From Beijerinckia indica subsp. indica ATCC 9039 (lineage in GTDB: Bacteria > Pseudomonadota > Alphaproteobacteria > Rhizobiales > Beijerinckiaceae), in assembly GCF_000019845.1 (NCBI RefSeq), contig NC_010581.1:1741501-1805500 (forward strand): a stretch of 64,000 nucleotides of DNA. The letters are read 5' to 3'. Each line of letters begins with the position of its first letter. Within the stretch, counting starts at the first letter, position 1. A program made the translations under genes and the position numbers. The notes under the pieces are model-generated. The model saw only the letters and a list, made by a program, of their open reading frames with translations. It did no database searches and was not told where the DNA came from. Shown piece by piece: positions 25,107 through 35,179 of this stretch.

Positions 25107-25700
25107 ATGCGGGGCATGACCCGAGCGAAATTTTTCGAGCGCCGGATTGTTTTGGTGTGCGTAGCAGTCCTGGCACTGGCCTCGCCCGCCGCAGCTCTCG
25201 AGAACCCCTTGAATCGCGGGCCGCTCGCCGATTTCCTAAATATTTTTCATCAGCAGGCCATTCCCCGCCAGCTCGTGATCTGGAACCATCCAGAATATGG
25301 CAAGGGCACGATCGTCGTCTCAACCAAGGAGCGGCGGCTCTATTATGTGCTGGGCGAGGACCGCGCCTATGAATATGGCGTCGGCGTCGGCCGGGAGGGC
25401 TTTTCCTGGGCGGGAACCAAAACCGTCACCCGCAAGCGCGAATGGCCGGACTGGCATCCGCCAGCGCAAATGCTGAAGCGTCGTCCCGATCTGCCGAAAT
25501 ACATGCCAGGCGGCATGGACAATCCACTCGGCGCGCGGGCTCTTTATTTGGGATCGAGCAATTACCGCATCCATGGCTCAAACGAGCCGGATACGATTGG
25601 CGCAGCGGTGTCATCGGGCTGTATCCGCATGACCAATCGTGACATCGTGGATCTTTATGATCGCGCTAAGGTCGGCACCAAGGTCGTGGTGTTGCGATAG
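25107..25700 (+). CDS. L,D-transpeptidase (YkuD/ErfK family)
   Basis: The 197-aa protein has a signal peptide ending at AAALE (about residue 31) and a YkuD catalytic domain: GTIVVSTKERRLYYVL at about 67-82, then IHGSNEPDTIGAAVSSGCIRMTN near 151-173, with the nucleophile Cys in SSGCIRM and the partner His in HGSN. It forms 3-3 peptidoglycan crosslinks or attaches outer-membrane proteins to the wall. ATG 25107 follows GGAGGAGC. It is divergent from recJ. Rhizobiales carry many paralogues, so the specific role is open. Confidence 0.92.
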   Translation: MRGMTRAKFFERRIVLVCVAVLALASPAAALENPLNRGPLADFLNIFHQQAIPRQLVIWNHPEYGKGTIVVSTKERRLYYVLGEDRAYEYGVGVGREGFSWAGTKTVTRKREWPDWHPPAQMLKRRPDLPKYMPGGMDNPLGARALYLGSSNYRIHGSNEPDTIGAAVSSGCIRMTNRDIVDLYDRAKVGTKVVVLR

Positions 25701-25789
25701 ACTTATTCTGGCCGTGTCGCAAAATTTTTAGGTTAACGGTGTTTTGAGGAAATGAGTGGATTTTGCACCTCCGATTTGGGAGGCCAACC

Positions 25790-25950
25790 ATGATCATCAA
25801 TGCCATTGCCGAGAAGCTGAAACGGCTTATCCAAGGACGATACAAGGTCGCCATTTCGAGGCTTGGCTGATTATCCAGGACGTGTCCTGGTATTTGCGCT
25901 ATCCGCTGAGCTACGGGAATGTCGAGGACATACGATGGCTACACGATTTG
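25790..25950 (+). pseudogene. remnant of an IS6-family transposase N-terminus
   Basis: The start MIINAIAEKLKRL in one frame and GRHFEAWLIIQDVSWYLRYPLSYGNVED in another match the first 50 or so residues of Rhizobiales IS6-family transposases, where the usual text is GRHFEA followed by YLRYPLSYRDIEE. A frame change near 25845 and loss of the whole DDE domain show it is dead. It stops just before a kinase-like gene, which may have arrived with it. Confidence 0.65.
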
Positions 25951-25987
25951 TTCATGGCGTCGCCGTCGACGCTAGGAGAAATCGCTG

Positions 25988-26683
25988 ATGAGTAGCAGAT
26001 CAAGCATGCTGGATCAGCTTGTTGCAAAGGTTACCAGCTTTGAGTTGGCCCGTCCGCTTAGGATCGCGATAGATGGTCGAACCGCCTCAGGTAAGACGAC
26101 GTTCGCTGATGAGCTTGCGCAACGTATTCGGATCCAGAACAGAGAGATCATCCGCACGTCGATCGACGAATTTCATCTGCCTAAAGCGGATCGCTATGCG
26201 CGCGGACGACTTTCCGCTGAAGGCTATTATCATGATGGCTATGATCTGCCTGCTGTCGTAGCTTTTCTTCTTCGTCCGCTGGGGCCTGGCGGCGATCGTC
26301 TTTACCGAACGGCATCCTTCGACCTTGTGAAAGATCAGCCCGTCGAGCAGGAACCCAAGTTGGCGCCAGAGGATGCTATCCTGATCGTTGATGGCACCTT
26401 TCTTCAAAGACCGGAGCTGGTTGCTGAATGGGATCTGGTGATTTTCCTTGAATCATCGGAGGAGGTTTCTGAAAGCAGAGGGATCAACCGGGACCGAGAG
26501 CTTTTGGGCGGTGAGGATTCCGCTCGCCGTCTTTATGCTGAGCGTTATCTGCCAGCCTTCGAACAATATGAACGTCTTTGCAGTCCCAAAGTGACCGCGG
26601 ACGCAATTGTCAACAATGACGATTTCGAATTTCCAATATTGTCAATTCCGCGTGATAGCCGACTGGCGGTCAATTTTCAGTAG
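25988..26683 (+). CDS. uridine-kinase-like P-loop phosphotransferase
   Basis: The 231-aa protein has a Walker A loop DGRTASGKTTF at about residues 29-39, a SIDEFHLPKADRYARG strand-loop (about 56-71) like the substrate region of uridine/phosphoribulokinases, EGYYHDGYDLPAV, and a Walker B-like ILIVDGTFLQRPEL near 131-144. Such proteins are annotated as Udk-like or hypothetical kinases; the substrate is unknown. It overlaps the end of an IS6 remnant's frame and stands alone, so it may be an acquired gene. GC at third positions is lower than in its neighbours. Confidence 0.72.
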   Translation: MSSRSSMLDQLVAKVTSFELARPLRIAIDGRTASGKTTFADELAQRIRIQNREIIRTSIDEFHLPKADRYARGRLSAEGYYHDGYDLPAVVAFLLRPLGPGGDRLYRTASFDLVKDQPVEQEPKLAPEDAILIVDGTFLQRPELVAEWDLVIFLESSEEVSESRGINRDRELLGGEDSARRLYAERYLPAFEQYERLCSPKVTADAIVNNDDFEFPILSIPRDSRLAVNFQ

Positions 26684-26826
26684 GATGGCTCAGCGTTAGT
26701 TTTTTGAAGAGCGTCCTTATAAGCAACGATGGCAGCGCCAAACCGATCTCAAGAGCATCCACCGTCAGTTCATGCCCGATGGAGGCCTCCGCTACAAACA
26801 GCAGCGAGCTTATAAGGCTCGGCAAA

Positions 26827-28344
26827 TCACCCCTTGATCTCGACCTGGGGTTCGCGCCCGATCAACCGTGACAATTGTTTCAGCCGGTTCTGCAGACGCT
26901 CGCTGACGAGATCGACCAAATCGCCGGGTAGGCTCAGGATCACTTTGCTCTTCACGCAGGTCAGCGAGGTGCGTGGCAGGATTCCGCCCATCGACCCGGA
27001 TATGACCGTCGCCACGCGCAAAGTGGCGGCGAGCGTCCTCGCCTTGTCGAGCAAACGCGAGGACACGAGACCGCGTAATTGCGGATTCACATCTTCGTCG
27101 AGGCCGAGATAGCGATAGGAAGCCGACAGGATCAGGAAGGCGCGGCCTGGATGATCAATGCCGATGAAGGAGCCGTTAACGACAAGGTTCAAGCTTTCCT
27201 CGCCGCGGTAATCGGGATGGGCGCGCCAGTTCACATCGCTCAACAGGCAGGCGGCGTGGCGCAGGCGTTTTTCCGTGTCGCTTTCCTCGAGCGGCGTCGA
27301 AGCCATGAAAACATCGGTCCAGCCGCATAATTCCTCCGCGTGAGCGGGCGAGCGGGCGAACAGGACATTGAATTCCTCGGCTGCGACCAGCAAGGGGTCA
27401 AGTCGGCGCGTTGCAGCGTCGAGCTTTTCATAAAGCAGGCCCTCGCGCACACCGGTCGTCGAGATCATGACCTTTTTGGGGTTGCCCTTGCGAATGATTT
27501 CGTCGAGCACCACGGCGCCGTAAGCGAGCAAGGGGCGACGCGCGGCATTCACCGATTCGATCGAGACCAGAGTATCGGTATTGACCTTTTCGACGAGGCT
27601 CGTCAGGTCGGAAGCATCCCGCGCGGCCATTGTATAACCGTGCATGATGTTCATCGGATAATTATGCTGGCTCATATGCAGCTTGGCGAGCGCGCGCCAC
27701 GTGCCGCCCACGGCATAGAAAGTACGCCCCAGCATACGCTCCGGCAGCTTGGATTTGGCGAGATGCGCTCGGGCGATTTTCACGGCCTCGCGCAGGTTCT
27801 GGTTGGAGGCATCCATCAAAGCGAGGCCACCAAGCGGGAGAGTGGTCCCCTTGCCGATGGAATCGCCTTTGACGTCGATCAATTCGAGCGAGCCTCCGCC
27901 GAGATCGCCGACGACGCCATCGGGTTTCGCCACGCCGGAAAGGACACCCTGCGCCGAGAGCTCGGCCTCGCGGCTGCCTGACAGCAGTGAGATCGGCGTG
28001 CCGATCGCTTCCGTGGCGGCGGCCAGAAATTCGGCGCCATTGCTCGCGTCGCGCGCCGCGGCGGTGGCCAGCACATGGATCTCGCCGACTTCCATAATGC
28101 CGCAAAGGACACGAAAGCGGCGCAAGGCCATCAGCGCTTTTTCGACGCCGCTTTTCGACAAACGCCCGGTGGTGACGACACCGTGGCCGAGCGCGCAGAG
28201 GGACTTTTCGTTGAAGATCGTCCGTGGTGAGCGCGTCAAACGCTCATAGACGACGAGGCGGACCGAATTGGAGCCGATGTCGACGATCGCCACGGGCCGA
28301 TCGATCGTCGTGGACAAGATGGCGGGGCGTGGTGGCACCATCAT
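26827..28344 (-). CDS. ppx: exopolyphosphatase / guanosine pentaphosphate phosphatase (Ppx/GppA)
   Basis: The roughly 505-aa protein has the ASKHA-type Ppx core: VDIGSNSVRLVVYE near the N-terminus, KSGVEKALMALRRF, VLATAAARDASNG, LSGSREAELSAQGV, and VGDLGGGSLELIDV, with a C-terminal HD-like helical part containing GIDHPGRAFLILSASYRY. It removes terminal phosphates from polyphosphate. ATG 28344 is used because longer starts would run into ppk; ribosome signals are weak there, so coupling to ppk, whose stop is four bases away, is likely. The ppk-ppx pair controls polyphosphate level. Confidence 0.92.
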   Translation of the reverse strand: MMVPPRPAILSTTIDRPVAIVDIGSNSVRLVVYERLTRSPRTIFNEKSLCALGHGVVTTGRLSKSGVEKALMALRRFRVLCGIMEVGEIHVLATAAARDASNGAEFLAAATEAIGTPISLLSGSREAELSAQGVLSGVAKPDGVVGDLGGGSLELIDVKGDSIGKGTTLPLGGLALMDASNQNLREAVKIARAHLAKSKLPERMLGRTFYAVGGTWRALAKLHMSQHNYPMNIMHGYTMAARDASDLTSLVEKVNTDTLVSIESVNAARRPLLAYGAVVLDEIIRKGNPKKVMISTTGVREGLLYEKLDAATRRLDPLLVAAEEFNVLFARSPAHAEELCGWTDVFMASTPLEESDTEKRLRHAACLLSDVNWRAHPDYRGEESLNLVVNGSFIGIDHPGRAFLILSASYRYLGLDEDVNPQLRGLVSSRLLDKARTLAATLRVATVISGSMGGILPRTSLTCVKSKVILSLPGDLVDLVSERLQNRLKQLSRLIGREPQVEIKG

Positions 28345-28348
28345 GGTG

Positions 28349-30790
28349 TCAATGTTTTTCCAACCGCTTGAAAAGCGTCTTTGGGCTTGATTCCTTGAGC
28401 GATTTGCCACGGCCTGAGAGACTCGGATTGGTCATGAAATAGGAATGGGCGTTGAAGATCTCTTCGCCCTTGCGCGGCGTTATGCGCGCGCTCGATCCAT
28501 CAGGCAAGACGCGATAGCTCTGTTGGTTGTCGATCAGATTGGCGACCATGATCTGATCGAGCACTTGTTCATGCACAGTGGGGTTGAGAATGGGCATGAG
28601 AACCTCGACCCTTCGGTCGAGGTTGCGCGGCATCAGATCGGCGGAGGAAATATAGACGTGAGATTTGGGATGCGGCAATTCATGGCCGCCGCCAAAGCAA
28701 TAGACGCGCGCATGTTCGAGGAAACGGCCGATGATCGATTTGACCCGGATATTGTCGGACAAGCCCGGAACCCCCGGACGCAGGCAACAGATACCGCGCA
28801 CGATCAGGTCGATCGAGACGCCGGCCTGGCTCGCCTCATAAAGGGCGTCAATGATTTGTGGATCGACGAGGGCATTGCATTTGGCCCAGATCGAACCAGG
28901 CTTGCCGGCTTTCACATAGGCGATTTCATCGGCAATGTGCTGGAGCAGCCGCTCCTTGAGATTGATCGGTGAGACCGCCATGCGCTCGAGCCCGGCGGGT
29001 TCCACATAGCCCGTGATGAAATTGAAAATGCGCGCAACATCCCGTCCGATCGCCGGATCGGCCGTGAACAGCGAAATATCGGTATAGATCTTCGCCGTGA
29101 TGGGATGATAATTGCCCGTTCCGATATGGCAATAAGTGACGAGACCAGTCCCTTCCTTGCGCACGACCATGGATAATTTTCCATGGGTCTTCAATTCGAT
29201 AAAACCGAAGACTACTTGCGCGCCAGCGCGTTCGAGGTCACGTGCCCAGCGAATATTCGCCGCTTCGTCGAACCGGGCCTTGAGTTCCACCAGAGCGGTC
29301 ACCGATTTGCCGGCCTCGGCCGCCTCGATCAGGGCACGCACGATCGGGCTGTCGGACGAGGTGCGGTAAAGCGTTTGCTTGATGGCGACGACATTGGGAT
29401 CGGCGGCCGCCTGATTGAGATATTGCACCACCACATCGAAGGATTCGTAAGGATGGTGGACAGCGAGATCCTTCTGGCGGATGGCGAGGAAACAATCGCC
29501 GCCATTGTCACGCACCCGCTCCGGAAAACGTGGCGTATAGGGCTGGAATTTGAGATCTGGTCGGTCAAGGCTGACGAGTTCGGAGAGATCGTTCAGGGCG
29601 AGCATGCCATCGAGGATGGAGGTTTCCTCGGGAAAAACATCGAGCTCGGCCGCGACGAAACCGCGTAATCCTTCCGGCATCTGGCTGTCGAATTCGAGCC
29701 GGATGACCGATCCGCGCCGCCGCCGTTTCAAGGCGCTTTCGAATAGAAGGACGAGATCTTCCGCTTCCTCTTCGACCTCGAGATCGCTGTCGCGCAGAAC
29801 CCGGAACAGACCATGGCCGCGCACCAGATAGCCGGGAAACAGACTCTGCGTGAAAAGACTGATCACGCTTTCAAGCGCGATATAACGCTGGCCGTCCTCG
29901 CCGAGATTATCAGGGAGATGAATGAAACGCTCGACCTTGGCGGGCAGGCGGATCAGCGCGTGCAATGTCTTGCGGTCGCCCGGACGCACCAGTTCGAGCG
30001 CCATGGTGAAACCGAAATTCGGGATGAACGGGAATGGATGGGCCGGATCGATGGCAAGTGGCGTGAGGATCGGAAAGATATGGGACAGAAAGTGCTGTTC
30101 CAGCCAGGGCCGCTCGGCCTTATTGAGATCGCGGCCATCGATGAGATTGATATGCGCGCTTTTCAGCTCGCGGCGCAATTCACGCCAGCGCCGCTGCTGC
30201 TCGGCGGCGAGAAGCGCCACCCGTTCGCGGATCTTGCCGAGTTGCTCGGCGGGGGTCATGCCATCTTGGGACGGGGTGGAAAGACCTTCGCGCACCTGCC
30301 CCCGAAGGCCCGCCACGCGGACCATGAAGAATTCATCGAGATTGGTCGCCGAGATCGACAGGAAACGCAATTGTTCGAGCAAGGGATGATTGCGGTTCGA
30401 GCCTTCCTGCAGAACACGCCGGTTGAATTCGAGCCACGACAATTCCCGGTTGATGAAACGGCGCGGCGAATGGGCGAGCTCTGCCGGAAACTGGGCGATT
30501 TCACCCAGTTCTTCCATGACAGGAATGGCAGCGGCGGGCGCCTTGGCGGTCGGATCGGCCTCATTATTATTGGTCGTCTCATCGACCTTGGCTTGAGCAT
30601 CGTGGGCGTGGGCATCGGCCGGAGCTTGAGCTTCGGTCTGGGCTTTGGCCTTGGCCTGTGCAGCAATGGCCGCCTTGGTGAGCGGAGCCTCGACCGAAGA
30701 ATTGGCGGCCTCAGCCTTGCTCGCGGCGGAAGACGTGGCCTTCTGGGCCGGTTTCGCGTCGGTGCCTTGTCCTTCGGTGTGGGCGCTCAC
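28349..30790 (-). CDS. ppk: polyphosphate kinase 1
   Basis: The 813-aa protein makes polyphosphate from ATP. After a low-complexity Ala/Lys/Gln-rich leader of about 105 residues comes the N domain ([32 protein letters not shown]), the head domain with FPFIPNFGF, and the two catalytic domains with the phosphorylated His region [11 protein letters not shown] and the second His region [27 protein letters not shown] text ([17 protein letters not shown]) is typical. The N-terminal extension is longer than in E. coli Ppk and may be disordered. ppx follows four bases after the stop. Confidence 0.94.
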   Translation of the reverse strand: MSAHTEGQGTDAKPAQKATSSAASKAEAANSSVEAPLTKAAIAAQAKAKAQTEAQAPADAHAHDAQAKVDETTNNNEADPTAKAPAAAIPVMEELGEIAQFPAELAHSPRRFINRELSWLEFNRRVLQEGSNRNHPLLEQLRFLSISATNLDEFFMVRVAGLRGQVREGLSTPSQDGMTPAEQLGKIRERVALLAAEQQRRWRELRRELKSAHINLIDGRDLNKAERPWLEQHFLSHIFPILTPLAIDPAHPFPFIPNFGFTMALELVRPGDRKTLHALIRLPAKVERFIHLPDNLGEDGQRYIALESVISLFTQSLFPGYLVRGHGLFRVLRDSDLEVEEEAEDLVLLFESALKRRRRGSVIRLEFDSQMPEGLRGFVAAELDVFPEETSILDGMLALNDLSELVSLDRPDLKFQPYTPRFPERVRDNGGDCFLAIRQKDLAVHHPYESFDVVVQYLNQAAADPNVVAIKQTLYRTSSDSPIVRALIEAAEAGKSVTALVELKARFDEAANIRWARDLERAGAQVVFGFIELKTHGKLSMVVRKEGTGLVTYCHIGTGNYHPITAKIYTDISLFTADPAIGRDVARIFNFITGYVEPAGLERMAVSPINLKERLLQHIADEIAYVKAGKPGSIWAKCNALVDPQIIDALYEASQAGVSIDLIVRGICCLRPGVPGLSDNIRVKSIIGRFLEHARVYCFGGGHELPHPKSHVYISSADLMPRNLDRRVEVLMPILNPTVHEQVLDQIMVANLIDNQQSYRVLPDGSSARITPRKGEEIFNAHSYFMTNPSLSGRGKSLKESSPKTLFKRLEKH

Positions 30791-31064
30791 TGCAATTCTC
30801 CTCGGGGCCCTGGTTTCGGCAATTTACGTCGTGAAAATCTGCGAAATTTGCCAAAACGACAGGTAAAATAAAAGAAGCGAGAATATTTCCCAGTCAAGGG
30901 AGCGGGGGAATAAGCGCGTTCGCTGGCGTAACCTTTACTATGTTTGATGACACCAGCGTGACGATACCGCCCTCTTCCGCATCGATTCATTCAGTTTGAC
31001 GTCAGCTTCGCCGGGCTCGTGGAAGTCATCCGCCGGGTTTTACAAATTTGGTCCAGCTTTGCTC

Positions 31065-31583
31065 TCAAGTCGAGCGCCGTTTGGGGGGAGTGGATCGGGA
31101 CGGCACGGGTATGGACGCCCCGAGCACCGAGGGCGGGAACAGGCGATCGACGACATCGCGCATGGCAAAGCTCGATTCGAGACGGGCGACATGGGGCAGG
31201 CGTGAGAGTTCGGTCCGGTAGATCGCTTCGAAATCCTCCATATCGCGGGCGAGGACCGTTAAAAGATAATCCGCGCTGCCGGACAAGAGATGACACCGCA
31301 TGATGGAGGGGGAAAGCACGACGGCGCGCTCAAAGGCCTCCAGCGCCTCCTCTCTCTGACTATCGAGCGTGACGCGCACCAAGGCCGTCATTTTATAGCC
31401 GAGCCGGCGCGGATCCACCGCCAGATGATAGCCCTTGATCATGCCTTGCTCCTCAAGCGCCTTGAGGCGCCGGGCGCAGGCACTGGCCGATAGGCCGACG
31501 CGTGGCGCGAGATCGGCGATGCTGAGCCGGGCATCATCGGCGAGAGCGCGGAGAATGGCCTGGTCTAAACGGTCGAGCTCCAT
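31065..31583 (-). CDS. Lrp/AsnC family transcriptional regulator
   Basis: The 172-aa protein has an N-terminal winged helix (LDRLDQAILRALADDARLS, then IADLAPRVGLSASACARRLKALEEQGMIKGY) and an Asp/amino-acid-binding RAM domain (MTALVRVTL, CHLLSGSADYLLTVLARDMEDFE). It is divergent from alanine dehydrogenase 271 bp away. In proteobacteria such a pair usually means the regulator switches ald in response to L-alanine, and the shared gap would hold the operator. The C-terminal 25 residues are Pro/Ser-rich and not part of the fold. Confidence 0.9.
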   Translation of the reverse strand: MELDRLDQAILRALADDARLSIADLAPRVGLSASACARRLKALEEQGMIKGYHLAVDPRRLGYKMTALVRVTLDSQREEALEAFERAVVLSPSIMRCHLLSGSADYLLTVLARDMEDFEAIYRTELSRLPHVARLESSFAMRDVVDRLFPPSVLGASIPVPSRSTPPKRRST

Positions 31584-31854
31584 GGTGCGGGATTCCTGCG
31601 TATTTTTACAAAAATGCGCTATTATCTGGCAAAAATAAGTGGTTCCAGGCGAAAGAAGATCGGAAATTGCGTCAAGAGCGCATTATTATTGGATTTGCGT
31701 CAAGATCAAGGACGGACTGTGGCCTTGAGACGAATAGGAAGTCTTTTCAAGAAGACGGCATGATGCTCGGCAATGTTGGTTCGACGCATCATGCCGGAAT
31801 GTCGGAGAGGGCCGGCGGCGCTTGGCCTATCTGAAAGGCAGGGAGTGAAGGATC

Positions 31855-32976
31855 ATGCTGGTCGGGGTGCCGAAAGAAATCAAGGTGCATGAATATCGCG
31901 TGGGGCTGACGCCGGAGGCGGTGCGCGAATTCGTGGCGGCGGGCAATCAGGTCATCGTCGAGACGGGAGCAGGTGCCGGCATCAATACCACCGATGCTGT
32001 CTATAAAGAGGCGGGAGCGACGATCGTCCCGACGGCGGATGAGGTTTTCGCCAAGGCGGAAATGATCGTGAAGGTCAAGGAACCGCAACCGTCCGAATGG
32101 GTGAAACTGCGGGAAAATCAGATTCTCTTCACTTATCTGCATCTTGCCCCCGACCCTGAGCAGGCCAAGGGACTGCTCGCCTCGGGCGTTACCGCCATTG
32201 CCTATGAAACCGTGCTGGGGCCAGATGGGACGAGCCTGCCGCTTCTCGCGCCAATGAGCGAAGTGGCTGGCCGTCTTGCCATCGAGGCCGCCGGATCCGC
32301 GCTTCAGCGCCATAGCGGCGGGCGCGGCATGTTGCTCGGCGGCGTGCCGGGTGTTCTGCCGGCCAAAGTCATGGTGCTTGGGGGCGGCGTGGTCGGCACG
32401 CATGCCGCCCGCATGGCGGCGGGCCTCGGCGCCGATGTGATCATTCTCGACCGTTCCCTGCCCCGCTTGCGCCAGCTTGATGAGTTGTTTCAGGGCCGGG
32501 CCAAGACGCGCTTTGCGTCCTCCATGGCGATCGAGGAGGAAGTTCGCGCTGCTGATGTCATCATCGGCGCGGTCCTCGTGCCGGGGGCCAGCGCACCGCG
32601 CCTGGTGACCGAAGCCATGCTGAAAACCATGAAGCCCGGCGCTGTGCTGGTTGATGTTGCCATCGATCAAGGCGGATGTTTCGAAACCTCGCATGCCACG
32701 ACGCATGCCGCGCCGACCTATGTGGTTGATGGCATCGTGCATTATTGTGTGGCGAATATGCCGGGCGCCGTGCCCTATACATCGAGCCATGCCCTGAACA
32801 ATGCCACCCTACCCTATGGACTGGCGTTGGCGGCCGGTGGGATCAAGGGCATTGCCGGCCATCCAGGCCTTTTATCCGGGCTCAACGTCCATCGTGGTCA
32901 ATTGACGCATCCGGCTGTGGCCGCGAGCCTCAAGCTCGATCTTAAACCCGCTGAAAAGGCTTTGGCCGCAGGCTAA
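31855..32976 (+). CDS. ald: alanine dehydrogenase
   Basis: The 373-aa protein oxidatively deaminates L-alanine to pyruvate with NAD. It has the family opening [20 protein letters not shown], the pyruvate-binding KVKEPQ and [16 protein letters not shown] with the [12 protein letters not shown] loop, a Rossmann motif [20 protein letters not shown], and the catalytic Asp in VDVAIDQGG, then [13 protein letters not shown]. The ATG follows GGGAGTGAAGGATC. A perfect hairpin lies 25 bp after the stop. Regulation by the divergent Lrp-type gene is probable. Confidence 0.96.
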   Translation: MLVGVPKEIKVHEYRVGLTPEAVREFVAAGNQVIVETGAGAGINTTDAVYKEAGATIVPTADEVFAKAEMIVKVKEPQPSEWVKLRENQILFTYLHLAPDPEQAKGLLASGVTAIAYETVLGPDGTSLPLLAPMSEVAGRLAIEAAGSALQRHSGGRGMLLGGVPGVLPAKVMVLGGGVVGTHAARMAAGLGADVIILDRSLPRLRQLDELFQGRAKTRFASSMAIEEEVRAADVIIGAVLVPGASAPRLVTEAMLKTMKPGAVLVDVAIDQGGCFETSHATTHAAPTYVVDGIVHYCVANMPGAVPYTSSHALNNATLPYGLALAAGGIKGIAGHPGLLSGLNVHRGQLTHPAVAASLKLDLKPAEKALAAG

Positions 32977-33001
32977 ATCAGCCGCCATTAGGGTAAAAAG
33001 T

Positions 33002-33022
33002 CCGGCCTGCTTAGCAGGCCGG
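33002..33022 (+). terminator. rho-independent-like terminator after ald
   Basis: CCGGCCTGC at 33002-33010 pairs with GCAGGCCGG at 33014-33022 around TTA, followed by ATTTGTC. It stands 25 bp past the ald stop and before the convergent nitroreductase stop, so it may serve both. Confidence 0.75.
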
Positions 33023-33040
33023 ATTTGTCGGCCGGCGCGA

Positions 33041-33640
33041 TCAATCCGGCTTGAATTGACCTTCGAAGACATAAGTGGACAGCGGATTCCGGCTGCTTGG
33101 AACTTCGCGCGCCTGCAAACCTTCCGGCAGGATGGATTTATCGGCCCGGCGGCCGAGCGCAAAGGCCAGTTCGACGCGATAATCATCTGGAATATTCAGT
33201 TCCAGCGCGGCGCGTGGAATATCGAAGCCCGTCATGGCATGCACGGCATAGCCGAGCTTGGTCGCCTGCAAGGCGAGAAAGCCCCAGGCGGCACCGGCAT
33301 CCACCGAATGGCTGTGCGATAAGACAGGCTCCGTCTTCCCCGGTGGAACGAAGGTCTTCTTCGAGATGAGAAGAGACAGGACCGCCGCATTCTTGGCCCA
33401 GGATTGGTTGAATTCAATGAGCAGGCCGAGGAGCGTGGCGAATTCCGGCGTGCCATGGCGAGCGAAAAGGAACCGCCACGGCTGCGAATTATAGGCGGAG
33501 GGTGCCCAGCGGGCCGCCTCGAAGATCGTGTGGAGATCAGTTTCGGGGATCGGTTCGGGACTGAAGGCACGCGGCGACCAACGTTCAAGAAAAACGGTTT
33601 CGACCGGATGGTCCGCTTTACGGAGATTGGCTTGAGTCAT
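33041..33640 (-). CDS. nitroreductase family flavoprotein
   Basis: The 199-aa protein has the nitroreductase signatures ERWSPRAFSPEPI (FMN phosphate binding, about residues 19-31), FEAARWAPSAYNSQPWRFL (40-58), DAGAAWGFLALQATKLGYAVHAM (about 114-136) and LGRRADKS near the end. It is an FMN enzyme that uses NAD(P)H to reduce nitro compounds, quinones or similar. The length is normal for the short subfamily. It is convergent with ald and has no evident operon partner, so the natural substrate is open. Confidence 0.9.
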   Translation of the reverse strand: MTQANLRKADHPVETVFLERWSPRAFSPEPIPETDLHTIFEAARWAPSAYNSQPWRFLFARHGTPEFATLLGLLIEFNQSWAKNAAVLSLLISKKTFVPPGKTEPVLSHSHSVDAGAAWGFLALQATKLGYAVHAMTGFDIPRAALELNIPDDYRVELAFALGRRADKSILPEGLQAREVPSSRNPLSTYVFEGQFKPD

Positions 33641-33888
33641 GGCTATCTCTTGGATGGAAATGCTGCCCGAGGAAAAATCTTGGCAGGATGGTCACAGATA
33701 TCACTGAATCTCGCCTGGCCGATGACAACCCGCGTGATCCTGGGGGCTTCAGGGCTCAGGATTGTGGTCCATGCCCTCTTTCCGTCGTCAACGAAGATGC
33801 TCAGGAACGGATGAGGATGGATGACAGAGCAAGACGCAGATGGATTCAATATTGCTCTATTTTCTTCGGCTTATGGAATGATCTTCTC

Positions 33889-33925
33889 GTGAAGCATGAT
33901 GGGGGACACCTCCATCATGCTTCAC
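33889..33925 (-). terminator. hairpin after the sulfate-binding protein gene
   Basis: GTGAAGCATGATGG at 33889-33902 pairs perfectly with 33912-33925. On the minus strand it lies 21 bp after the stop of the binding-protein gene. The rest of the 306-bp gap to the nitroreductase start shows no gene. Confidence 0.6.
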
Positions 33926-33946
33926 AGCGTTCTTTCCGTTCAAGTC

Positions 33947-34981
33947 TCAATGCTTGGTGTAGATCTGATCGAACACGCCGCCATCCGCGAAATGGGTCGA
34001 TTGGACCTTGGTCCAACCGCCGAAATCCTGATCGACCGTCACGAGCGTCGCCGGTTTGGCGAGGCGAGCGAGATCTTCCGGCGCGGCAGCTGCTGGATTG
34101 ATCGGGTGATAGTAATTCTTGGCGATGATGGCCTGCGCCTTCGGCTGATAGAGAAAATCGAGATAGCCTTCCGCCACCTTGCGGGTTCCCTTGTGGTCGA
34201 CATTGCCATCGACCAGGGCAACGGGAGGTTCGGCGAGGACGGAGACCGACGGCACGACAACATCGAATTTATCCTTGCCGAATTCCTCACTGGCTAGAAA
34301 AGCGTCATTCTCCCAGGAGATCAGGACATCCCCAAGACCGCGCTGGGCGAAGCTGATCGTCGAGCCGCGCGCGCCGGTGTCGAGCACCGGCGTGTTGCGA
34401 TAAAGCGCGCCGATAAAGTCGCGGATCTTGGCGTCATCCCCTCCGAAAATCTTATTGGCATAGCCCCAGGCCGCCAGATAGTTCCAGCGGGCGCCGCCTG
34501 AGGTTTTGGGATTGGGCGTAATGACAGAGATGCCCGGCTTGACGAGATCATTCCAATCTTTGATCCCCTTGGGATTGCCCTTGCGGACGACAAAGACGAT
34601 CGTCGATGTGTAGGGCGTGGAATTATGCGGTAGACGTTTCTGCCAATCGGCGGGAATTTTACCGCTCTTGGCGGCGATGGCGTCGATATCAGCGGCAAGC
34701 GCCAGCGTGACGACATCAGCATCGAGTCCGTCGATAACGGCGCGAGCCTGGGCGCCGGAGCCCCCATGCGAGGCGCGAACCGTGACAGTCTCGCCCGTCT
34801 TGGCCTTCCAATCCTGAACAAAAGCCTCGTTGATGGCGCGGTAGAGCTCACGCGTTGGATCATAAGACACATTCAGCAAAGCGGTTTCCGCTTGCGCTGA
34901 GAGCGCTGCGGAGAAGGAGCCGAGGAGGATGAACGCGGCTCTCAATGATTGACGGCGCCGATGGGTCAGGGATTGGAACAT
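33947..34981 (-). CDS. sulfate/thiosulfate ABC transporter substrate-binding protein
   Basis: The 344-aa periplasmic protein has a signal peptide ending at LSAQAE (about residue 31) and the Sbp/CysP pattern: [19 protein letters not shown] at 36-54, [25 protein letters not shown] at about 71-95, [40 protein letters not shown], and [15 protein letters not shown] at the end. It captures sulfate for CysTWA. No permease or ATPase gene follows in the window, so it is either an orphan or its partners lie elsewhere. An AT-rich gap of about 200 bp precedes it. Confidence 0.93.
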   Translation of the reverse strand: MFQSLTHRRRQSLRAAFILLGSFSAALSAQAETALLNVSYDPTRELYRAINEAFVQDWKAKTGETVTVRASHGGSGAQARAVIDGLDADVVTLALAADIDAIAAKSGKIPADWQKRLPHNSTPYTSTIVFVVRKGNPKGIKDWNDLVKPGISVITPNPKTSGGARWNYLAAWGYANKIFGGDDAKIRDFIGALYRNTPVLDTGARGSTISFAQRGLGDVLISWENDAFLASEEFGKDKFDVVVPSVSVLAEPPVALVDGNVDHKGTRKVAEGYLDFLYQPKAQAIIAKNYYHPINPAAAAPEDLARLAKPATLVTVDQDFGGWTKVQSTHFADGGVFDQIYTKH

Positions 34982-35179
34982 GAGTCACCCAGGTTGATTA
35001 ATCCAGTAAATCTATAAAAATATAGAAATCTGTCAAGCTTGCCGTCTTTTTGTATTTTATTATTGAAGAACAATGAATTATGAACGTTTATTCAATTCCG
35101 GATTGAGATAGGCCATGTCTTTTGCAGGCTAATGTTTCAATTTAGCATTATTTTATAAAATATTGATATAATTTTATTA
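34982..35179. other. very AT-rich intergenic stretch
   Basis: About 200 bp between the binding-protein start and the yidD stop, strikingly rich in A and T in an otherwise GC-rich window. It must hold the promoter of the sulfate-binding protein. Runs such as ATTTTATTATTATAAA occur near the yidD end. No gene or clear motif was seen. Confidence 0.5.

Noticed and set aside
23569..25107. 512-codon open frame on the plus strand opposite recJ
   Set aside because: It mirrors recJ in the complementary frame, has no family pattern, and is explained by GC-rich third codon positions.
29813..30871. 352-codon open frame opposite ppk
   Set aside because: Shadow of ppk with a Gly/Leu-rich tail that comes from the Ala-rich leader read backwards.
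31789..32790. 333-codon open frame opposite ald
   Set aside because: Shadow of ald, His/Gly-rich and without any recognisable domain.
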